From the NCBI GenBank assembly GCA_944381135.1, contig CALWJY010000013.1:39957-103956 (forward strand): DNA of 64,000 nucleotides, in the 5' to 3' direction. Shown one piece after another: positions 26,908 to 38,490 of the stretch. The DNA comes from an uncultured Clostridia bacterium (lineage in GTDB: Bacteria > Bacillota > Clostridia > Christensenellales > UBA1242). The position numbers and the translations under genes are program-made. The first letter of the stretch is position 1, and each line of letters begins with the position of its first letter. The notes below the pieces were generated by a model. It ran no database searches. It was given only the letters and a program-made list of their open reading frames with translations, and was not told where the DNA came from.

Positions 26908-29520
26908 TTATTCGTCTTCAGGTGACTCTTCATTTGAATGCAAAGATTCTTGCGTGACTATGGAAGTTTCTGTCTGGTTTTCAATTTGAGAATTTTCAAG
27001 TTGTGAGGGCGTGCCATTTTCGGTTTCGGAAAGAGCACCTTCACTTGCCTCTTCGGTTTCTTCTTTTTCAGTGAGTGCAACACTTGTGATTTTGGAATCG
27101 TTTTTCAGTTTCATCACTCTCACACCTTGGCTGACACGAGAGAATGTGCTTATGTCGTCCACAGGGGTGCGGATGATGACTCCGCTATCGGTGATTGCCA
27201 AGAGGTCGCAAGGCTCGTCAATTTGTCTGAGTGCAACAAGTTTTCCTGTCTTTTCAGTGAACGCACCAGCCTTAATTCCCATTCCACCGCGTTGTTGCAG
27301 TCTGAATTCGCTTGTTGGGCTGAGTTTTCCATATCCATTTTCTGAGATTGTCAAAATTTGTGTGTCATCATGCACAATTGCCATGTCCACAACAAAGTCT
27401 TCAGGTGCAAGTTTCATGCTTCGCACACCTTGACTGTCTCTTCCCACAACACGCACATCGGTTTCGTTGAAGCGTATGCATTTGCCTTCGTGAGACGCAA
27501 TCAAAATGTCGTCTCTTCCGCTTGTGATGGCAACGCCGATAAGTTCGTCACCTTCAAGCAGTTTGATGGCAATTTTTCCACCTTTTCTGATGTTTTCATA
27601 TTCAGAAAGTGGAGTTTTCTTGATGAGCCCAAGTTTTGTTGCCATAATCAAATTGCCTTTGTCATCACTCTTCATTGGAATGATTGTGTTGACTTTTTCG
27701 CCAAGCGAAAGTTGCAACAGGTTGATGATGGCGCGCCCTTTGGCTTGTCTTTGTGCTTCTGGAATTTCATACGCTTTGGCAGAATATACCTTTCCAAGAT
27801 TTGTGAAGAACAGAAGCGTGTCATGAGTTGAGGTGACAAACATCTTCTCCACAAAGTCTTCATCTTTTGTCTTGTGAGCGGTGATTCCCACGCCACCGCG
27901 GTGTTGAGCCTTATATTCATCTGTGGACATGCGTTTAATGTAGCCCATATGTGTCATGGAAACGATGACATTTTCTTCGGCAATCAAATCTTCAACATCA
28001 ATTCCGCCCATCTCCATGGAAATTTCTGTTTTGCGGGCGTCACCAAAGTTGATTTTGACTTGTTCCAAATCGTCACGGATGATTTTCAAAACGCGTTCTG
28101 GCTTGTCCAAAATGTCTTTAAGGTCGGCAATCAGGGCTTCAAGTTCGGCAAGTTCTTCTTTCAATTTTTCAACTTCCAAACTTGTCAATTTTGAAAGTCT
28201 CATTTCCAAGATTGCGTTGGCTTGAATTTCATCCAATTCAAATTGAGTTGTGAGGTTGATGACTGCCTCTTGCTTGTCTTTCGAACTTTTGATGACTTTA
28301 ATCACTTCATCAATGCTTGCAAGGGCAATCACTAAACCTTTGACAATATGTTCGCGCTCTTGTGCTTTTTTGAGGTCAAACTTGGTTTTTCTGACGCAAA
28401 CCTCTTTTTGATGTTCAAGATAATAATAGAGCATTTCTTTAAGGTTGAGCACTTTTGGTTCGCCTTTCACAAGTGCAAGCATGATGATTCCGCTGCTTTG
28501 TTGAAGCATGGTGTGTTTATAGAGAAGATTGAGCACAACTTGAGCGTTGGCATCTTTCTTGATGTCCACAACAACTCTAAGTCCGTCACGGTCGGACTCT
28601 TCCTTGATGTCGCTTATGCCTTCAATTTTCTTGTTTTTCACAAGGTCGGCAATTTGGGTTATGAAGCGCGCTTTGTTGACGCCATATGGAAGTTCGGTGA
28701 TGACAATTCGTTGTTTCCCGCTGGAAGTTTCTTCAATTTCCGCGCGTCCTCTCACCAAAATCCCGCCACGACCTGTTTTGTAGGCGTGTTTAACCGCCGT
28801 TCTTCCCATGATTATGCCACCGGTTGGATAGTCTGGGGCAGGGATGATTTTAATCAATTCGTCAATGTCGATGTCTGGGTTGTCAATGAGTGCCTGAACG
28901 CCGTTGATGACCTCGGTCAAGTTGTGAGGTGGAATGTTTGTTGCCATTCCGACAGCAATTCCGTCAGCGCCATTCACCAAAAGGTTTGGAAATTTTGCAG
29001 GCAGAACGGACGGTTGCATGAGGGTGTCGTCAAAGTTTGGATAGAAATCCACCGTTTCCTTGTCGATGTCCTCAAGCATAAGCCCAGCAATTTTTGAAAG
29101 ACGCGCCTCAGTGTATCTCATCGCGGCTGCAGGGTCGCCATCCACAGAACCAAAGTTTCCATGCCCGTCCACAAGAGGATATCGAATTGAGAAGTCTTGT
29201 GCAAGGCGCACCAATGCGTCATAGATGGAACTGTCACCATGTGGGTGATATTTTCCCATAACTTCACCGACAATTCTTGCCGATTTTTTGTGCGGGCTGT
29301 TGTAGAAATTGTTGAGTTCGCCCATGGAATAAAGAATTCTTCTGTGCACAGGCTTCAAACCGTCACGCACATCCGGAATGGCACGGCTGACATTCACCGC
29401 CATGGCATAGGCGATGAAAGACCTTTTAAGTTCTCCAACAACTTCAATTGGTTGAACTTTCTCTTTCTCAATCAATTCCTTTAAATTTTGTCTGCTTGTT
29501 TCTTCGTCTTTCTTACTCAT
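26908..29520 (-). CDS. gyrA: DNA gyrase subunit A
   Basis: An 870-residue type IIA topoisomerase subunit that cuts and rejoins DNA with GyrB. The catalytic Tyr136 is in [10 protein letters not shown]. The quinolone region reads [13 protein letters not shown] with Ser97 and Asp101 at the positions of E. coli Ser83 and Asp87, the unmutated, susceptible-type residues. The C-terminal beta-pinwheel is present, with the GyrA-box visible as the degenerate QHRGGVG (GyrA consensus QRRGGRG). After about residue 830 comes an acidic, Gln/Ser-rich tail. ParC is an alternative, but the gyrB neighbour favours GyrA. Confidence 0.94.
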   Translation of the reverse strand: MSKKDEETSRQNLKELIEKEKVQPIEVVGELKRSFIAYAMAVNVSRAIPDVRDGLKPVHRRILYSMGELNNFYNSPHKKSARIVGEVMGKYHPHGDSSIYDALVRLAQDFSIRYPLVDGHGNFGSVDGDPAAAMRYTEARLSKIAGLMLEDIDKETVDFYPNFDDTLMQPSVLPAKFPNLLVNGADGIAVGMATNIPPHNLTEVINGVQALIDNPDIDIDELIKIIPAPDYPTGGIIMGRTAVKHAYKTGRGGILVRGRAEIEETSSGKQRIVITELPYGVNKARFITQIADLVKNKKIEGISDIKEESDRDGLRVVVDIKKDANAQVVLNLLYKHTMLQQSSGIIMLALVKGEPKVLNLKEMLYYYLEHQKEVCVRKTKFDLKKAQEREHIVKGLVIALASIDEVIKVIKSSKDKQEAVINLTTQFELDEIQANAILEMRLSKLTSLEVEKLKEELAELEALIADLKDILDKPERVLKIIRDDLEQVKINFGDARKTEISMEMGGIDVEDLIAEENVIVSMTHMGYIKRMSTDEYKAQHRGGVGITAHKTKDEDFVEKMFVTSTHDTLLFFTNLGKVYSAKAYEIPEAQRQAKGRAIINLLQLSLGEKVNTIIPMKSDDKGNLIMATKLGLIKKTPLSEYENIRKGGKIAIKLLEGDELIGVAITSGRDDILIASHEGKCIRFNETDVRVVGRDSQGVRSMKLAPEDFVVDMAIVHDDTQILTISENGYGKLSPTSEFRLQQRGGMGIKAGAFTEKTGKLVALRQIDEPCDLLAITDSGVIIRTPVDDISTFSRVSQGVRVMKLKNDSKITSVALTEKEETEEASEGALSETENGTPSQLENSQIENQTETSIVTQESLHSNEESPEDE

Positions 29521-29569
29521 GTTTTTCCTCGTTTTTTAATTTTCTTTGCGAACTTTCTGTGATGTCCGT

Positions 29570-30091
29570 CTATTCCTTTCCTTGTTGATTTCTCACTCTG
29601 TCTTTTTCCATGACAGTTTGAAGTTTTTGTTTCAAATTTTGCTTGTTTTCTTGAACTTTTGCTTCTCTTTCAAAACCTGCTTCTTCAATTTTGACGCCAA
29701 GACTCATCTCCAGCCAAGAGGCGACCAAAAATCTATGACAAAATTCTGTTGGTTTTTCAAAGCACACCAAAACCGCATTTTCACCAAGTTCTTCAAAAAC
29801 TTGGGCGGGGTCTTGTGGTTTCAAAACTTTCTCATAGAATTTTTGGATGTAGTCGTTTTGATTTTCTTCTTTCAATTTTGCATATTCAGCAAAATCAATC
29901 TTGCCTCGCTCGAAAGCCCTTTCAATTTCAACTTCTCGTGCTTTCCAGATTTTGAAAAACGGGTAGGGCGACAATTTTCGCATTCCTTTGCCCTCAAAAC
30001 CTGCAAGTTTGCCTTCATCACCAGAAATTGCAACAGGCACATTTTTTGTCAAATCAAGATTTCTCAAATTTGCATAGTATGAAGTTTTCAT
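29570..30091 (-). CDS. DUF488 family protein
   Basis: A 173-residue protein with AAAGGATG before ATG. The conserved C-terminal DUF488 signature AVLVCFEKPTEFCHRFLVASWLE (about 107-129) with the Cys-His-Arg triad is present, and the N-terminal YYANLRNL segment fits. The family's biochemical activity is not established. The final 35 residues are charged and probably helical. It sits between the MazG-like genes and gyrA on the same strand. Confidence 0.8.
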   Translation of the reverse strand: MKTSYYANLRNLDLTKNVPVAISGDEGKLAGFEGKGMRKLSPYPFFKIWKAREVEIERAFERGKIDFAEYAKLKEENQNDYIQKFYEKVLKPQDPAQVFEELGENAVLVCFEKPTEFCHRFLVASWLEMSLGVKIEEAGFEREAKVQENKQNLKQKLQTVMEKDRVRNQQGKE

Positions 30092-30121
30092 TTTTCATCC
30101 TTTCGTTTTAAAATTCAAATT

Positions 30122-30631
30122 TCATTTGTCATTAAAATTTTGATTATATTTTTTTGAATATGCTTTTGCAAGTTTGTTGGTGACACTCTCATCAAATCCA
30201 AATTCTTTGTCATATTTTTTTGCAAGCGTTTCAGTGTCATAAACTTCTTTCGCAACATTTTTCTTTTTCGCTTTTGTTTTTGCGGTTGTTTGAGAGGTTG
30301 CAAGGTTTTGGAGCGTTTTTTGACTGTCAACTTTTTTTAAAAACTCCTCTGCTCTTTCAGCACCTTTTTCAATTTTGATTTGTTTGATTTCTTCAACTTC
30401 GTCAAAACCGTTAAACATAAACTTCAATTCTTCCAAACAAATTTCCATGTCGGCAATGCCGTCCAAAATTTTGGTGATAAGTTCGTTTTCATCTTTGGAA
30501 ACATCAATATCCTTACGCTTAAATTTGCTGATTGCCTTAATCAGTTCGCTTGCCTCTTCGATTGAGATTTGGAGGATGTATTCGTCTCCAAAAGTTTTCA
30601 TAAACTTTTCATATGGATTTTTCTTTTTCAT
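30122..30631 (-). CDS. MazG-like nucleotide pyrophosphohydrolase homologue, long form
   Basis: A 169-residue protein. Residues about 18-85 carry the all-alpha NTP pyrophosphatase pattern: ISIEEASELIKAISKFKR, then ILDGIADMEICLEEL, giving the ExxE and ExxD-like metal-binding helices. The rest (about 100-169) is Lys/Thr-rich followed by a helical tail. MazG proteins clean nucleotide pools or lower ppGpp, but this short form's substrate is unknown. It resembles the next gene and probably arose by duplication. Confidence 0.75.
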   Translation of the reverse strand: MKKKNPYEKFMKTFGDEYILQISIEEASELIKAISKFKRKDIDVSKDENELITKILDGIADMEICLEELKFMFNGFDEVEEIKQIKIEKGAERAEEFLKKVDSQKTLQNLATSQTTAKTKAKKKNVAKEVYDTETLAKKYDKEFGFDESVTNKLAKAYSKKYNQNFNDK

Positions 30632-30739
30632 ATTTTCCCTTTTATTTCTTTTTGTTTTTTATTTGCAATTTTCATCGCTTATTCATTTAATTTCAGTTTT
30701 AGCAATTTTAAATTTGAAAGGGTTTGCAAGTTTTGCATT

Positions 30740-31069
30740 TTAGGTGTCAGAGCCAACTTCTTTTTCAAGACGCCTGATTGTTTTTTCAAGTTTGTCTTTT
30801 CTAATTTCGTCAACTTCTTCTTCGCCAAAAATGCGTCTGACTTGCTCTGCACAATTCAGCACATCGGCTGTTTCTTCAACGATGTTCTTTTTTATTTTTT
30901 CAATTGCTTTATTGTTTTCTTCTGACTTTGGGCGCTTTTGAAATCTGATCAGTTTGCACAATTCTTTCGTAAGTTCGCTCATCTCTTCAATGCACATTTG
31001 AATTTGGCTTTCTTCGCCCCAAACCTCAATAAATCTGTCATAAATTGCGTCAAGTTTTTGTTTGTCCAT
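30740..31069 (-). CDS. MazG-like nucleotide pyrophosphohydrolase homologue, short form
   Basis: ATG 31069 follows AAGGAG; an upstream in-frame start is less supported. The 109-residue protein has QMCIEEMSELTKELCKL and IVEETADVLNCAEQVRRIFG, the two metal-binding helices of the MazG fold, and ends shortly after. Located 36 bases downstream of gyrB, so it is probably cotranscribed with it. Paralogue of the gene at 30122. Confidence 0.78.
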   Translation of the reverse strand: MDKQKLDAIYDRFIEVWGEESQIQMCIEEMSELTKELCKLIRFQKRPKSEENNKAIEKIKKNIVEETADVLNCAEQVRRIFGEEEVDEIRKDKLEKTIRRLEKEVGSDT

Positions 31070-31105
31070 TGTTTTCTCCTTTTCGCAAAAGATTTTCTTC
31101 AAAAA

Positions 31106-33214
<2,109 letters not shown>

Positions 33215-33344
33215 TTATATCATATAATAGGAAAAATTTAAAGCAAAAACATCAAATTTTTAAGATTAAATCAGAAGAAATTGGTTTGTTAATTTGTTTA
33301 GTGATAAATTTTTCACAACGGGAATATATTTTTTAGGAAAACAC

Positions 33345-33373
33345 TTGACAAAATGTGCAAGAATGAATATAAT
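33345..33373 (+). promoter_or_regulatory. Consensus sigma-A promoter of tRNA-fMet
   Basis: TTGACA, 17-base spacer, TATAAT: a perfect consensus, fitting a stable RNA gene that starts at 33389. Confidence 0.9.
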
Positions 33374-33388
33374 ATAAGTGTTTTATGA

Positions 33389-33465
33389 CGCGAGGTAGAG
33401 CAGTCCGGAAGCTCGCCGGGCTCATAACCCGGAGGTCAGTGGTTCAAATCCGCTCCTCGCAACCA
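33389..33465 (+). tRNA. Initiator tRNA-fMet (anticodon CAT)
   Basis: CGCGAGG and CCTCGCA form the acceptor stem with an unpaired C1-A72, the initiator hallmark. The anticodon stem has three G-C pairs (CCGGG CTCATAA CCCGG), also diagnostic. ACCA is encoded. Confidence 0.96.
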
Positions 33466-33471
33466 AATTTA

Positions 33472-33520
33472 AAAACCGCTAAATTTTCGTGAAATACGGA
33501 TGTTTAGCGGTTTTCTCTTT
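33472..33520 (+). terminator. Rho-independent terminator of tRNA-fMet
   Basis: AAAACCGCTAAA/TTTAGCGGTTTT followed by a C/T-rich run. Confidence 0.85.
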
Positions 33521-33591
33521 TTTCTCTGTTCTATTAAATTTTTTGATTTTTGTGTTTAAAAATCATGATGTGTGAGAAAAGTGTGAGATTT

Positions 33592-33631
33592 TGAAGAAAA
33601 ATAAAGTGCAGATTTTTGTTTTCTGCACTTT
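33592..33631 (-). terminator. Terminator of the membrane-protein gene
   Basis: On the minus strand AAAGTGCAG/CTGCACTTT followed by ATTTTTC. Confidence 0.75.
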
Positions 33632-33655
33632 AACAATTTTATAAATGTTTTAGGT

Positions 33656-34498
33656 TTAGATAAGAATTGTGGCAATCATCAAAAACATTGAGGCAAAATA
33701 TATGAGGTGATTGAACCTGTTTTTGAGATAGATTTCCATCAAAACATAAATTGCAAACAAGAGCGCGCCCAATGAGAAGAGGATGTTTGGAAGGGCGAGG
33801 GAATACATCAGCGCCAAAATCACGCACGCAAGAAGCAGTCCAGCACTGACAAAAAAGAGGAATTTTTCAAGGTAGATTGCCCAAATTTGTCCACTTGTTG
33901 TTGCTTTTTTGTGAGACTTTCGTATGATTTCGTCCAAAAATGTCAACGCGAAACCAATTGCAATTCCAGCCAAGATTCCATACACCGATTCCACGCCGAG
34001 ATAGAGCGCGCAGAAAACTATGCATATTGCAGACAACATCAAAGAAACTCCCGCAACCAAATTGCCATATTTCTCAAAGATGTTGACCGGCACAAAAGCG
34101 TTGATTTTTTCTTGTGATTGTTGATTTTCCAAATTTTCAGTTTGTAATTTGTTATTTTCTTGACTTTTAATCGTCTCAGCCTCTAAACTTTCTTCAGATT
34201 CATCATTTTCTTGATTTTCAGATTTTTTTGGTTGATTTTTTTGGTTTTCAATTTGTTTTCTTTCCGAACTTGAAAAGCCAACTTTCAAAAACATTGGAGT
34301 TATGCTTAAAATCAGCAGGATGACATATAAAGAAAAATCGTTTTGACGGCTTGCACACACAATGCAAAGGCAAATGAGTGCAATCAGTGACAAAAACGAA
34401 AGAAAAAGATTTGCAAACTTGTTTCGACTTGTGAAACACACTGCAACTGCCAAAGCCAAACATGCAACAAAAAGGCAAACAATTGATGCAATCATCAT
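33656..34498 (-). CDS. Polytopic membrane protein of unknown function
   Basis: About 280 residues if ATG 34498 is used. Three or so hydrophobic segments at the N-terminus (within about 1-75), a central cytoplasmic or external stretch of about 70 residues very rich in Gln, Asn, Glu and Ser (about 75-135), then four or more hydrophobic segments to the C-terminus. No family recognised. The frame remains open to 34558, but a TATAAT -10 box at 34510-34505 with TTGGAC 18 bases upstream would start transcription at or next to ATG 34498, so this start would make the mRNA leaderless. Confidence 0.65.
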   Translation of the reverse strand: MMIASIVCLFVACLALAVAVCFTSRNKFANLFLSFLSLIALICLCIVCASRQNDFSLYVILLILSITPMFLKVGFSSSERKQIENQKNQPKKSENQENDESEESLEAETIKSQENNKLQTENLENQQSQEKINAFVPVNIFEKYGNLVAGVSLMLSAICIVFCALYLGVESVYGILAGIAIGFALTFLDEIIRKSHKKATTSGQIWAIYLEKFLFFVSAGLLLACVILALMYSLALPNILFSLGALLFAIYVLMEIYLKNRFNHLIYFASMFLMIATILI

Positions 34499-34504
34499 GT
34501 CTTT

Positions 34505-34534
34505 ATTATAGACAAAATTTTTAAGTTTGTCCAA
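34505..34534 (-). promoter_or_regulatory. Promoter that would give a leaderless mRNA
   Basis: Minus strand TTGGAC, 18-base spacer, TATAAT, then six bases to ATG 34498. Confidence 0.5.
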
Positions 34535-34541
34535 CAAAAAA

Positions 34542-34574
34542 GCACAAAAAAAGCGCATGTTTTTTCATACGCTT
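34542..34574 (-). terminator. Terminator downstream of glnS
   Basis: On the minus strand AAGCGTATG/CATGCGCTT (one G-T pair) with loop AAAAAA, followed by TTTTTTGTGC. It lies 94 bases past the glnS stop and overlaps the promoter of the next gene. Confidence 0.8.
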
Positions 34575-34667
34575 AATTTTTTGAATGTTGAAAGATTTAA
34601 TTTTCAATTTTAAGGACTCCAAATTGGCGTTTTGCCTCTTGTTTAAGATTGGACTTGCAAAAGAAAA

Positions 34668-36368
34668 TTAATTGCTTTTTGGAACTTTGAAACCATCTTT
34701 CAAAGAGATTGTGAAGTTGAAGATGAGGTTGTTTTTTGTGGAGTCCTTATCCACGCAATAATAGCCCTTGCGCATAAATTGGAATTTGTCCTCAACTTTT
34801 GCATTTTTCAAAAAGTTTTCAGCAAGGGCTGTTCTTTCTGTGAGAGAATTTGGCTCAAGCAGTTCGCTGATTTCAATGCCGTCAGCAAGTGCTTTTGCAG
34901 GGCTTTTATATTCGGTTTTGATGAGGTTTTTAAACTCTCTGACAGTGATTTTAAAGCAGTTGTCTGCCGAAACAAAATGAATTGTGCCTTTGCACTTGAT
35001 TCCAGAATTGTCTTGTCCACTTTTCGTGCCAGGGATGTATTCACATTCCAAATGGTCGATTTCGCCATTTTTGTCAAAAATCACTTTGTTGCACTTGATG
35101 ATGTAAGCGCCTTTAAGTCTGACAATTCCGCCCTCCACAAGTCTGTTATATTTTGGAGGTGGGTTGAGGCTGAAATCTTCTTTCTCGATGAAAATTTCTT
35201 TGCTGAAAAGCCCTTTGTGAGTGCCGACATTTTCGGCATTTGGGTTGTTTTCAAGTTCAATTTCCTCGACTCCATCAAAATTGGTTATGACAACTTTCAA
35301 TGGATCAAGGACAACCATTGCGCGTGTGGCAATTTTGTTTAAATCTTCACGGACATAGTGCTCCAGCGCGGAAAATGGCACTGTCACTTCAATGGTGCTT
35401 CCCCAGCCAACCGACTTGACAAAATCTTTGACGGCTTTTGCGGTGTAGCCTCGTCTTCGAATGCCAACAAGCGTTGGAAAACGTGGGTCGTCCCAGCCAC
35501 TCACAGCACCACTGTTGACAAGTTGTTTCAAATATCTTTTTCCGGTCAAAACATTTTCAATGACAAGACGGCTGAACTCTCTTTGTTTTGGCGCATATTT
35601 TTTACCCCAGCCATGCTCGACAAACCATTCATAGACAATTCGGTGGTCTTGGAAACCTTTGTCGCAAAGGCTGTAGGTTGTGCCCTCAAGGCAGTCTTCC
35701 ATTGGGTGAACAAAGTCATATTGTGGCCAAATGCACCACTTGTCGCCAACACGATAGTGATGTTGTCTTGCAATTTTATACATGACAGGGTCACGCATGT
35801 TGATGTTTGGATGCGCCATGTCAATTTTTGCGCGCAAAGTTCTGCTTCCGTCTGAGAATTTTCCGTCACGCATTTCTCTGAAAAGTTTAAGGTTTTCTTC
35901 TGGCGTTCGGTTGCGATATGGGCTTTCTTTTCCAGGTTCTGTCAAAGTGCCTCTTGTTTGAGAAACTTCCTCAGCAGAAAGGTCGCAAACATAGGCGTCA
36001 CCATTTTGAATCATTTTTTCGGCAATTTCATAGATGTCGTCAAAATATGACTCACTTGCATAGACAAGTTTTTCAGGCTTAAAACCAAGCCACTCCAAAT
36101 CTGCCATATAACTGTCCGCAAATTCGCCATCCTCTTTGGTTGGATTGGAGTCATCCATGCGCAGATATGTTTTTCCGCCAAATTTTTGCGCGGTTTCAAA
36201 GTTGATTGTCCACGCTTTGACATGGCCAATATACCAATATCCACTTGGCTCTGGGGGACATCTTGTGATGACTTCTTTTGTTCTGCCAGCCTTGATGTCC
36301 GTAATGATTTCTTCTTCCAATTCATTTTCCGGAACAATTTTGTCGATGTCAATATCTTTCAAACTCAT
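34668..36368 (-). CDS. glnS: Glutaminyl-tRNA synthetase
   Basis: ATG 36368 follows AGGAG. The 566-residue class I enzyme has PPEPSGYWYIGHVKAWTIN (HIGH element YIGH, residues 46-49), LRMDDSNPTKED, and SGWDDPRFPTLVGIRRRGYT, the GlnRS-specific segment that separates it from GluRS. The usual VMSKRKL loop reads VLTGKRYLKQ, a departure in the KMSKS element. The C-terminal beta-barrel anticodon domains follow. It charges tRNA-Gln directly, so the organism need not rely only on GatCAB for Gln-tRNA. Confidence 0.93.
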   Translation of the reverse strand: MSLKDIDIDKIVPENELEEEIITDIKAGRTKEVITRCPPEPSGYWYIGHVKAWTINFETAQKFGGKTYLRMDDSNPTKEDGEFADSYMADLEWLGFKPEKLVYASESYFDDIYEIAEKMIQNGDAYVCDLSAEEVSQTRGTLTEPGKESPYRNRTPEENLKLFREMRDGKFSDGSRTLRAKIDMAHPNINMRDPVMYKIARQHHYRVGDKWCIWPQYDFVHPMEDCLEGTTYSLCDKGFQDHRIVYEWFVEHGWGKKYAPKQREFSRLVIENVLTGKRYLKQLVNSGAVSGWDDPRFPTLVGIRRRGYTAKAVKDFVKSVGWGSTIEVTVPFSALEHYVREDLNKIATRAMVVLDPLKVVITNFDGVEEIELENNPNAENVGTHKGLFSKEIFIEKEDFSLNPPPKYNRLVEGGIVRLKGAYIIKCNKVIFDKNGEIDHLECEYIPGTKSGQDNSGIKCKGTIHFVSADNCFKITVREFKNLIKTEYKSPAKALADGIEISELLEPNSLTERTALAENFLKNAKVEDKFQFMRKGYYCVDKDSTKNNLIFNFTISLKDGFKVPKSN

Positions 36369-36425
36369 GTTTTTTCTCCTGTCACATTTGTTTAACAATT
36401 TGGGTTTTCATTTTAAATATTAAAT

Positions 36426-36455
36426 ATTTTAGACCACAAATTGCATTTTTGTCAA
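36426..36455 (-). promoter_or_regulatory. Sigma-A promoter of glnS
   Basis: Minus strand TTGACA, 18-base spacer, TAAAAT, about 58 bases before the start. Confidence 0.7.
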
Positions 36456-36505
36456 ATATTTGGTGTTTTTAAATGATTTTTTCTTTTTTTGCATAAATTC
36501 AAAAA

Positions 36506-37114
36506 TCAATCGGCATTTTTCTTGAGTTGTTGCCTAAGTTTTGTCTTGATTCGCGAGAGGCTGTTGTCAATTGATTTTTTTGAAATCTTCAAGTTGTTTG
36601 CAATTTCTTTGTATGTATATCCCTGCAAATATTGCACCAAAACCTTAAGTTCAAGTTCGGTGAGGCTGTCTTTGATGATTTTTTTCAGGGTTTCAAAATT
36701 TTCTTTGTCAATCACTTTTTCATCAGGTGTGGAATTTAAAATCAGTTCCACAGGGAGATAGTCAACATTTTCAGAGTTTGGAGTGAAATCTTGAAGAGAA
36801 ACTGCAGACGAAAGCGGTTTGTTTTTGTTTGTGTTTGCACGCTTGATTGCCGACTGAATTTGATGTTTTATGCAAATGACGGCAAAGGTCTTGAAAGAGG
36901 TTTCTTTGTGCGTGCTGTATCCTCGCACAGCCTTATAGAGCCCAATCATCCCTTCTTGAACAATGTCCTCAATGTCGCCACCAACAATGAAAAACCCACG
37001 GCTGATTTTGACAACCAAATCTTTATATCTTTCAAAAAGTTCGTTTTCGGCATCGCCGTCACCACTTTTGATTTTTTCAACAAGTTCTTCATCTCGAAGA
37101 GCAGAAATGTCCAT
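36506..37114 (-). CDS. sigH: RNA polymerase sigma factor SigH (Spo0H) type
   Basis: ATG 37114 follows AAAGGAAA. The 202-residue sigma-70 family protein has region 2 (FERYKDLVVKISRGFFIVGGDIEDIVQEGMIGLYKAVRGY, then FKTFAVICIKHQIQSAIKRA) and region 4 (LTELELKVLVQYLQGYTYKEIANNLKISKKSIDNSLSRIK). The phrase GGDIEDIVQEGMIGLYKA is close to Bacillus SigH, which controls entry into sporulation and competence. Position downstream of mrnC and rlmB is the same as in Bacillus. A promoter lies 34 bases upstream. Confidence 0.9.
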   Translation of the reverse strand: MDISALRDEELVEKIKSGDGDAENELFERYKDLVVKISRGFFIVGGDIEDIVQEGMIGLYKAVRGYSTHKETSFKTFAVICIKHQIQSAIKRANTNKNKPLSSAVSLQDFTPNSENVDYLPVELILNSTPDEKVIDKENFETLKKIIKDSLTELELKVLVQYLQGYTYKEIANNLKISKKSIDNSLSRIKTKLRQQLKKNAD

Positions 37115-37147
37115 ATCTTTTTCCTTTGAATTTAAATTTTGTTTTAA

Positions 37148-37177
37148 ATCATATAGCACTAAATTTTTGTGAAGCAA
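37148..37177 (-). promoter_or_regulatory. Putative promoter of sigH
   Basis: Minus strand TTGCTT, 18-base spacer, TATGAT. Confidence 0.45.
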
Positions 37178-37295
37178 AGTGATTTCAAAATGCAAAAAAC
37201 ATGAAAAATTGTGAAGAAAATCAAAAAAAATTTAAATTTTTTCTTGTTTTTTTTCTAATTTTATTATTTTTTTCTTATTTTTTGACATTTTAATT

Positions 37296-38024
37296 TTATT
37301 TTTCAAAAGTTCTTTGGCGCAAAATTTCATAGATGCAAATTCCGGCTGACACACTTGCGTTGAGACTGTTCACAGAGCCATGCATTGGCAGGGTGACAAT
37401 GTCGTCACAATAGGTGCGCAAAGATTGTTTGATTCCGTTGCCCTCAGAGCCAATAACAATGCCAATTGGACCGGTCAGTTTTTGAGAATAAATTCCCTTT
37501 CCGCCAAGTTCGCAGGCATAAATCCAAAGTCCATGTTCTTTGAGGTTGTCAATTGCCTCTTTCAAATTGACAACTCTGGCAATCTTCATGTGTGAAATTG
37601 CACCAGCACTTGTGCGGACAACTGTTTCGTTCACTCCACAAGCACGCATTTTTGGAATGATGATGCCATGCACCCCGGCGCACTCGCAAGTACGGATGAT
37701 TGCACCAAGGTTGTGAGGGTCTTCAATGCCATCCAAAAGCACAACAAATGGGGTTTCTCCGCGCTCTTTTGCCAAGTTTAAGATTTCATCAATGTCGCAA
37801 TATTCAAAATCGACAGTTTCGGCAATATATCCCTGATGATGTCCTGTCACAGACTTTGTGTCCAAAATTTTCTTTGGCAAAAATTCAATTTTAAGTTTGT
37901 TTTTGCGTGCAAGAGAGATGACATCATCCTTGCGCGTGGCAAAGTTTTTGTCAATCAAAATTCTGTTGATTGTGGCATTGTTTTTGATTGCCTCAATCAC
38001 TTGGTTTTTCCCTTCAATGTTCAT
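37296..38024 (-). CDS. rlmB: 23S rRNA (guanosine-2'-O-)-methyltransferase RlmB / TrmH family
   Basis: A 242-residue SpoU-family knotted methyltransferase with AAGGAG before ATG. Residues 1-75 form the substrate-binding L30e-like domain. The SPOUT domain has the three family motifs: DGIEDPHNLGAIIRTCECAG, IGIVIGSEGNGI and LPMHGSVNSLNASVSAGICIYEI. The family member in Bacillus (YacO) modifies G2251-equivalent in 23S rRNA. It follows mrnC by 58 bases and precedes sigH. Confidence 0.93.
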   Translation of the reverse strand: MNIEGKNQVIEAIKNNATINRILIDKNFATRKDDVISLARKNKLKIEFLPKKILDTKSVTGHHQGYIAETVDFEYCDIDEILNLAKERGETPFVVLLDGIEDPHNLGAIIRTCECAGVHGIIIPKMRACGVNETVVRTSAGAISHMKIARVVNLKEAIDNLKEHGLWIYACELGGKGIYSQKLTGPIGIVIGSEGNGIKQSLRTYCDDIVTLPMHGSVNSLNASVSAGICIYEILRQRTFEK

Positions 38025-38082
38025 GTTTTCTCCTTAATTTTTTGCTTCTGCGTTGAAAAACAAATTTGACAAATTTTATCTT

Positions 38083-38454
38083 TTATTCTTTTATTGAAGC
38101 ATTCAAAATTTCTTTCAATCTGTCCATTTTTTCGTTAAGATAGAGCCAGCCGACAAGTGCTTCAAACGAGGTGGCTTTTTTGTAGGTTTTTTCATCACAA
38201 TTTTTTGCAGTGTGCTTGTTGTGGCAGTTGCGCGCCTTGCGGACAACTTCGTTTTCTTCATCAGTCAGAAGCGGTTGCAGGCGTTCAAGTGCGTTTGCTT
38301 GAGCCTGAGCATTGCAAAACTTTTTTGCCTCGTTGTGATAGGTGTTCATTTTGTCTTTTTGTTTCAGAAGAACCTCGCGTCTGACATATGCGGTGTGGAT
38401 GGCGTCTCCCATAAATGCCCAAGCAAGAGGGGACAGATTGTCGATTTTTTCCAT
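38083..38454 (-). CDS. mrnC: Mini-ribonuclease 3
   Basis: ATG 38454 follows TTGGAGAAAAG; a TTG inside that site is rejected. The 123-residue RNase III catalytic domain without a dsRNA-binding domain matures 23S rRNA ends in Gram-positive bacteria. SPLAWAFMGDAIHTAYVRRE carries the catalytic Asp in GDA, and the C-terminal FEALVGWLYL holds the second acidic residue region. Gene order mrnC-rlmB-sigH matches Bacillus. Confidence 0.9.
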   Translation of the reverse strand: MEKIDNLSPLAWAFMGDAIHTAYVRREVLLKQKDKMNTYHNEAKKFCNAQAQANALERLQPLLTDEENEVVRKARNCHNKHTAKNCDEKTYKKATSFEALVGWLYLNEKMDRLKEILNASIKE

Positions 38455-38490
38455 TCTTTTCTCCAAATTTTTTGCTTATAATTATAATGG

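Noticed and set aside
28348-29097. 249-codon plus-strand frame opposite gyrA
   Set aside because: Shadow of gyrA; composition typical of antisense frames.
26908-29520. Topoisomerase IV ParC instead of GyrA
   Set aside because: Linkage to gyrB and a recognisable though degenerate GyrA-box favour GyrA.
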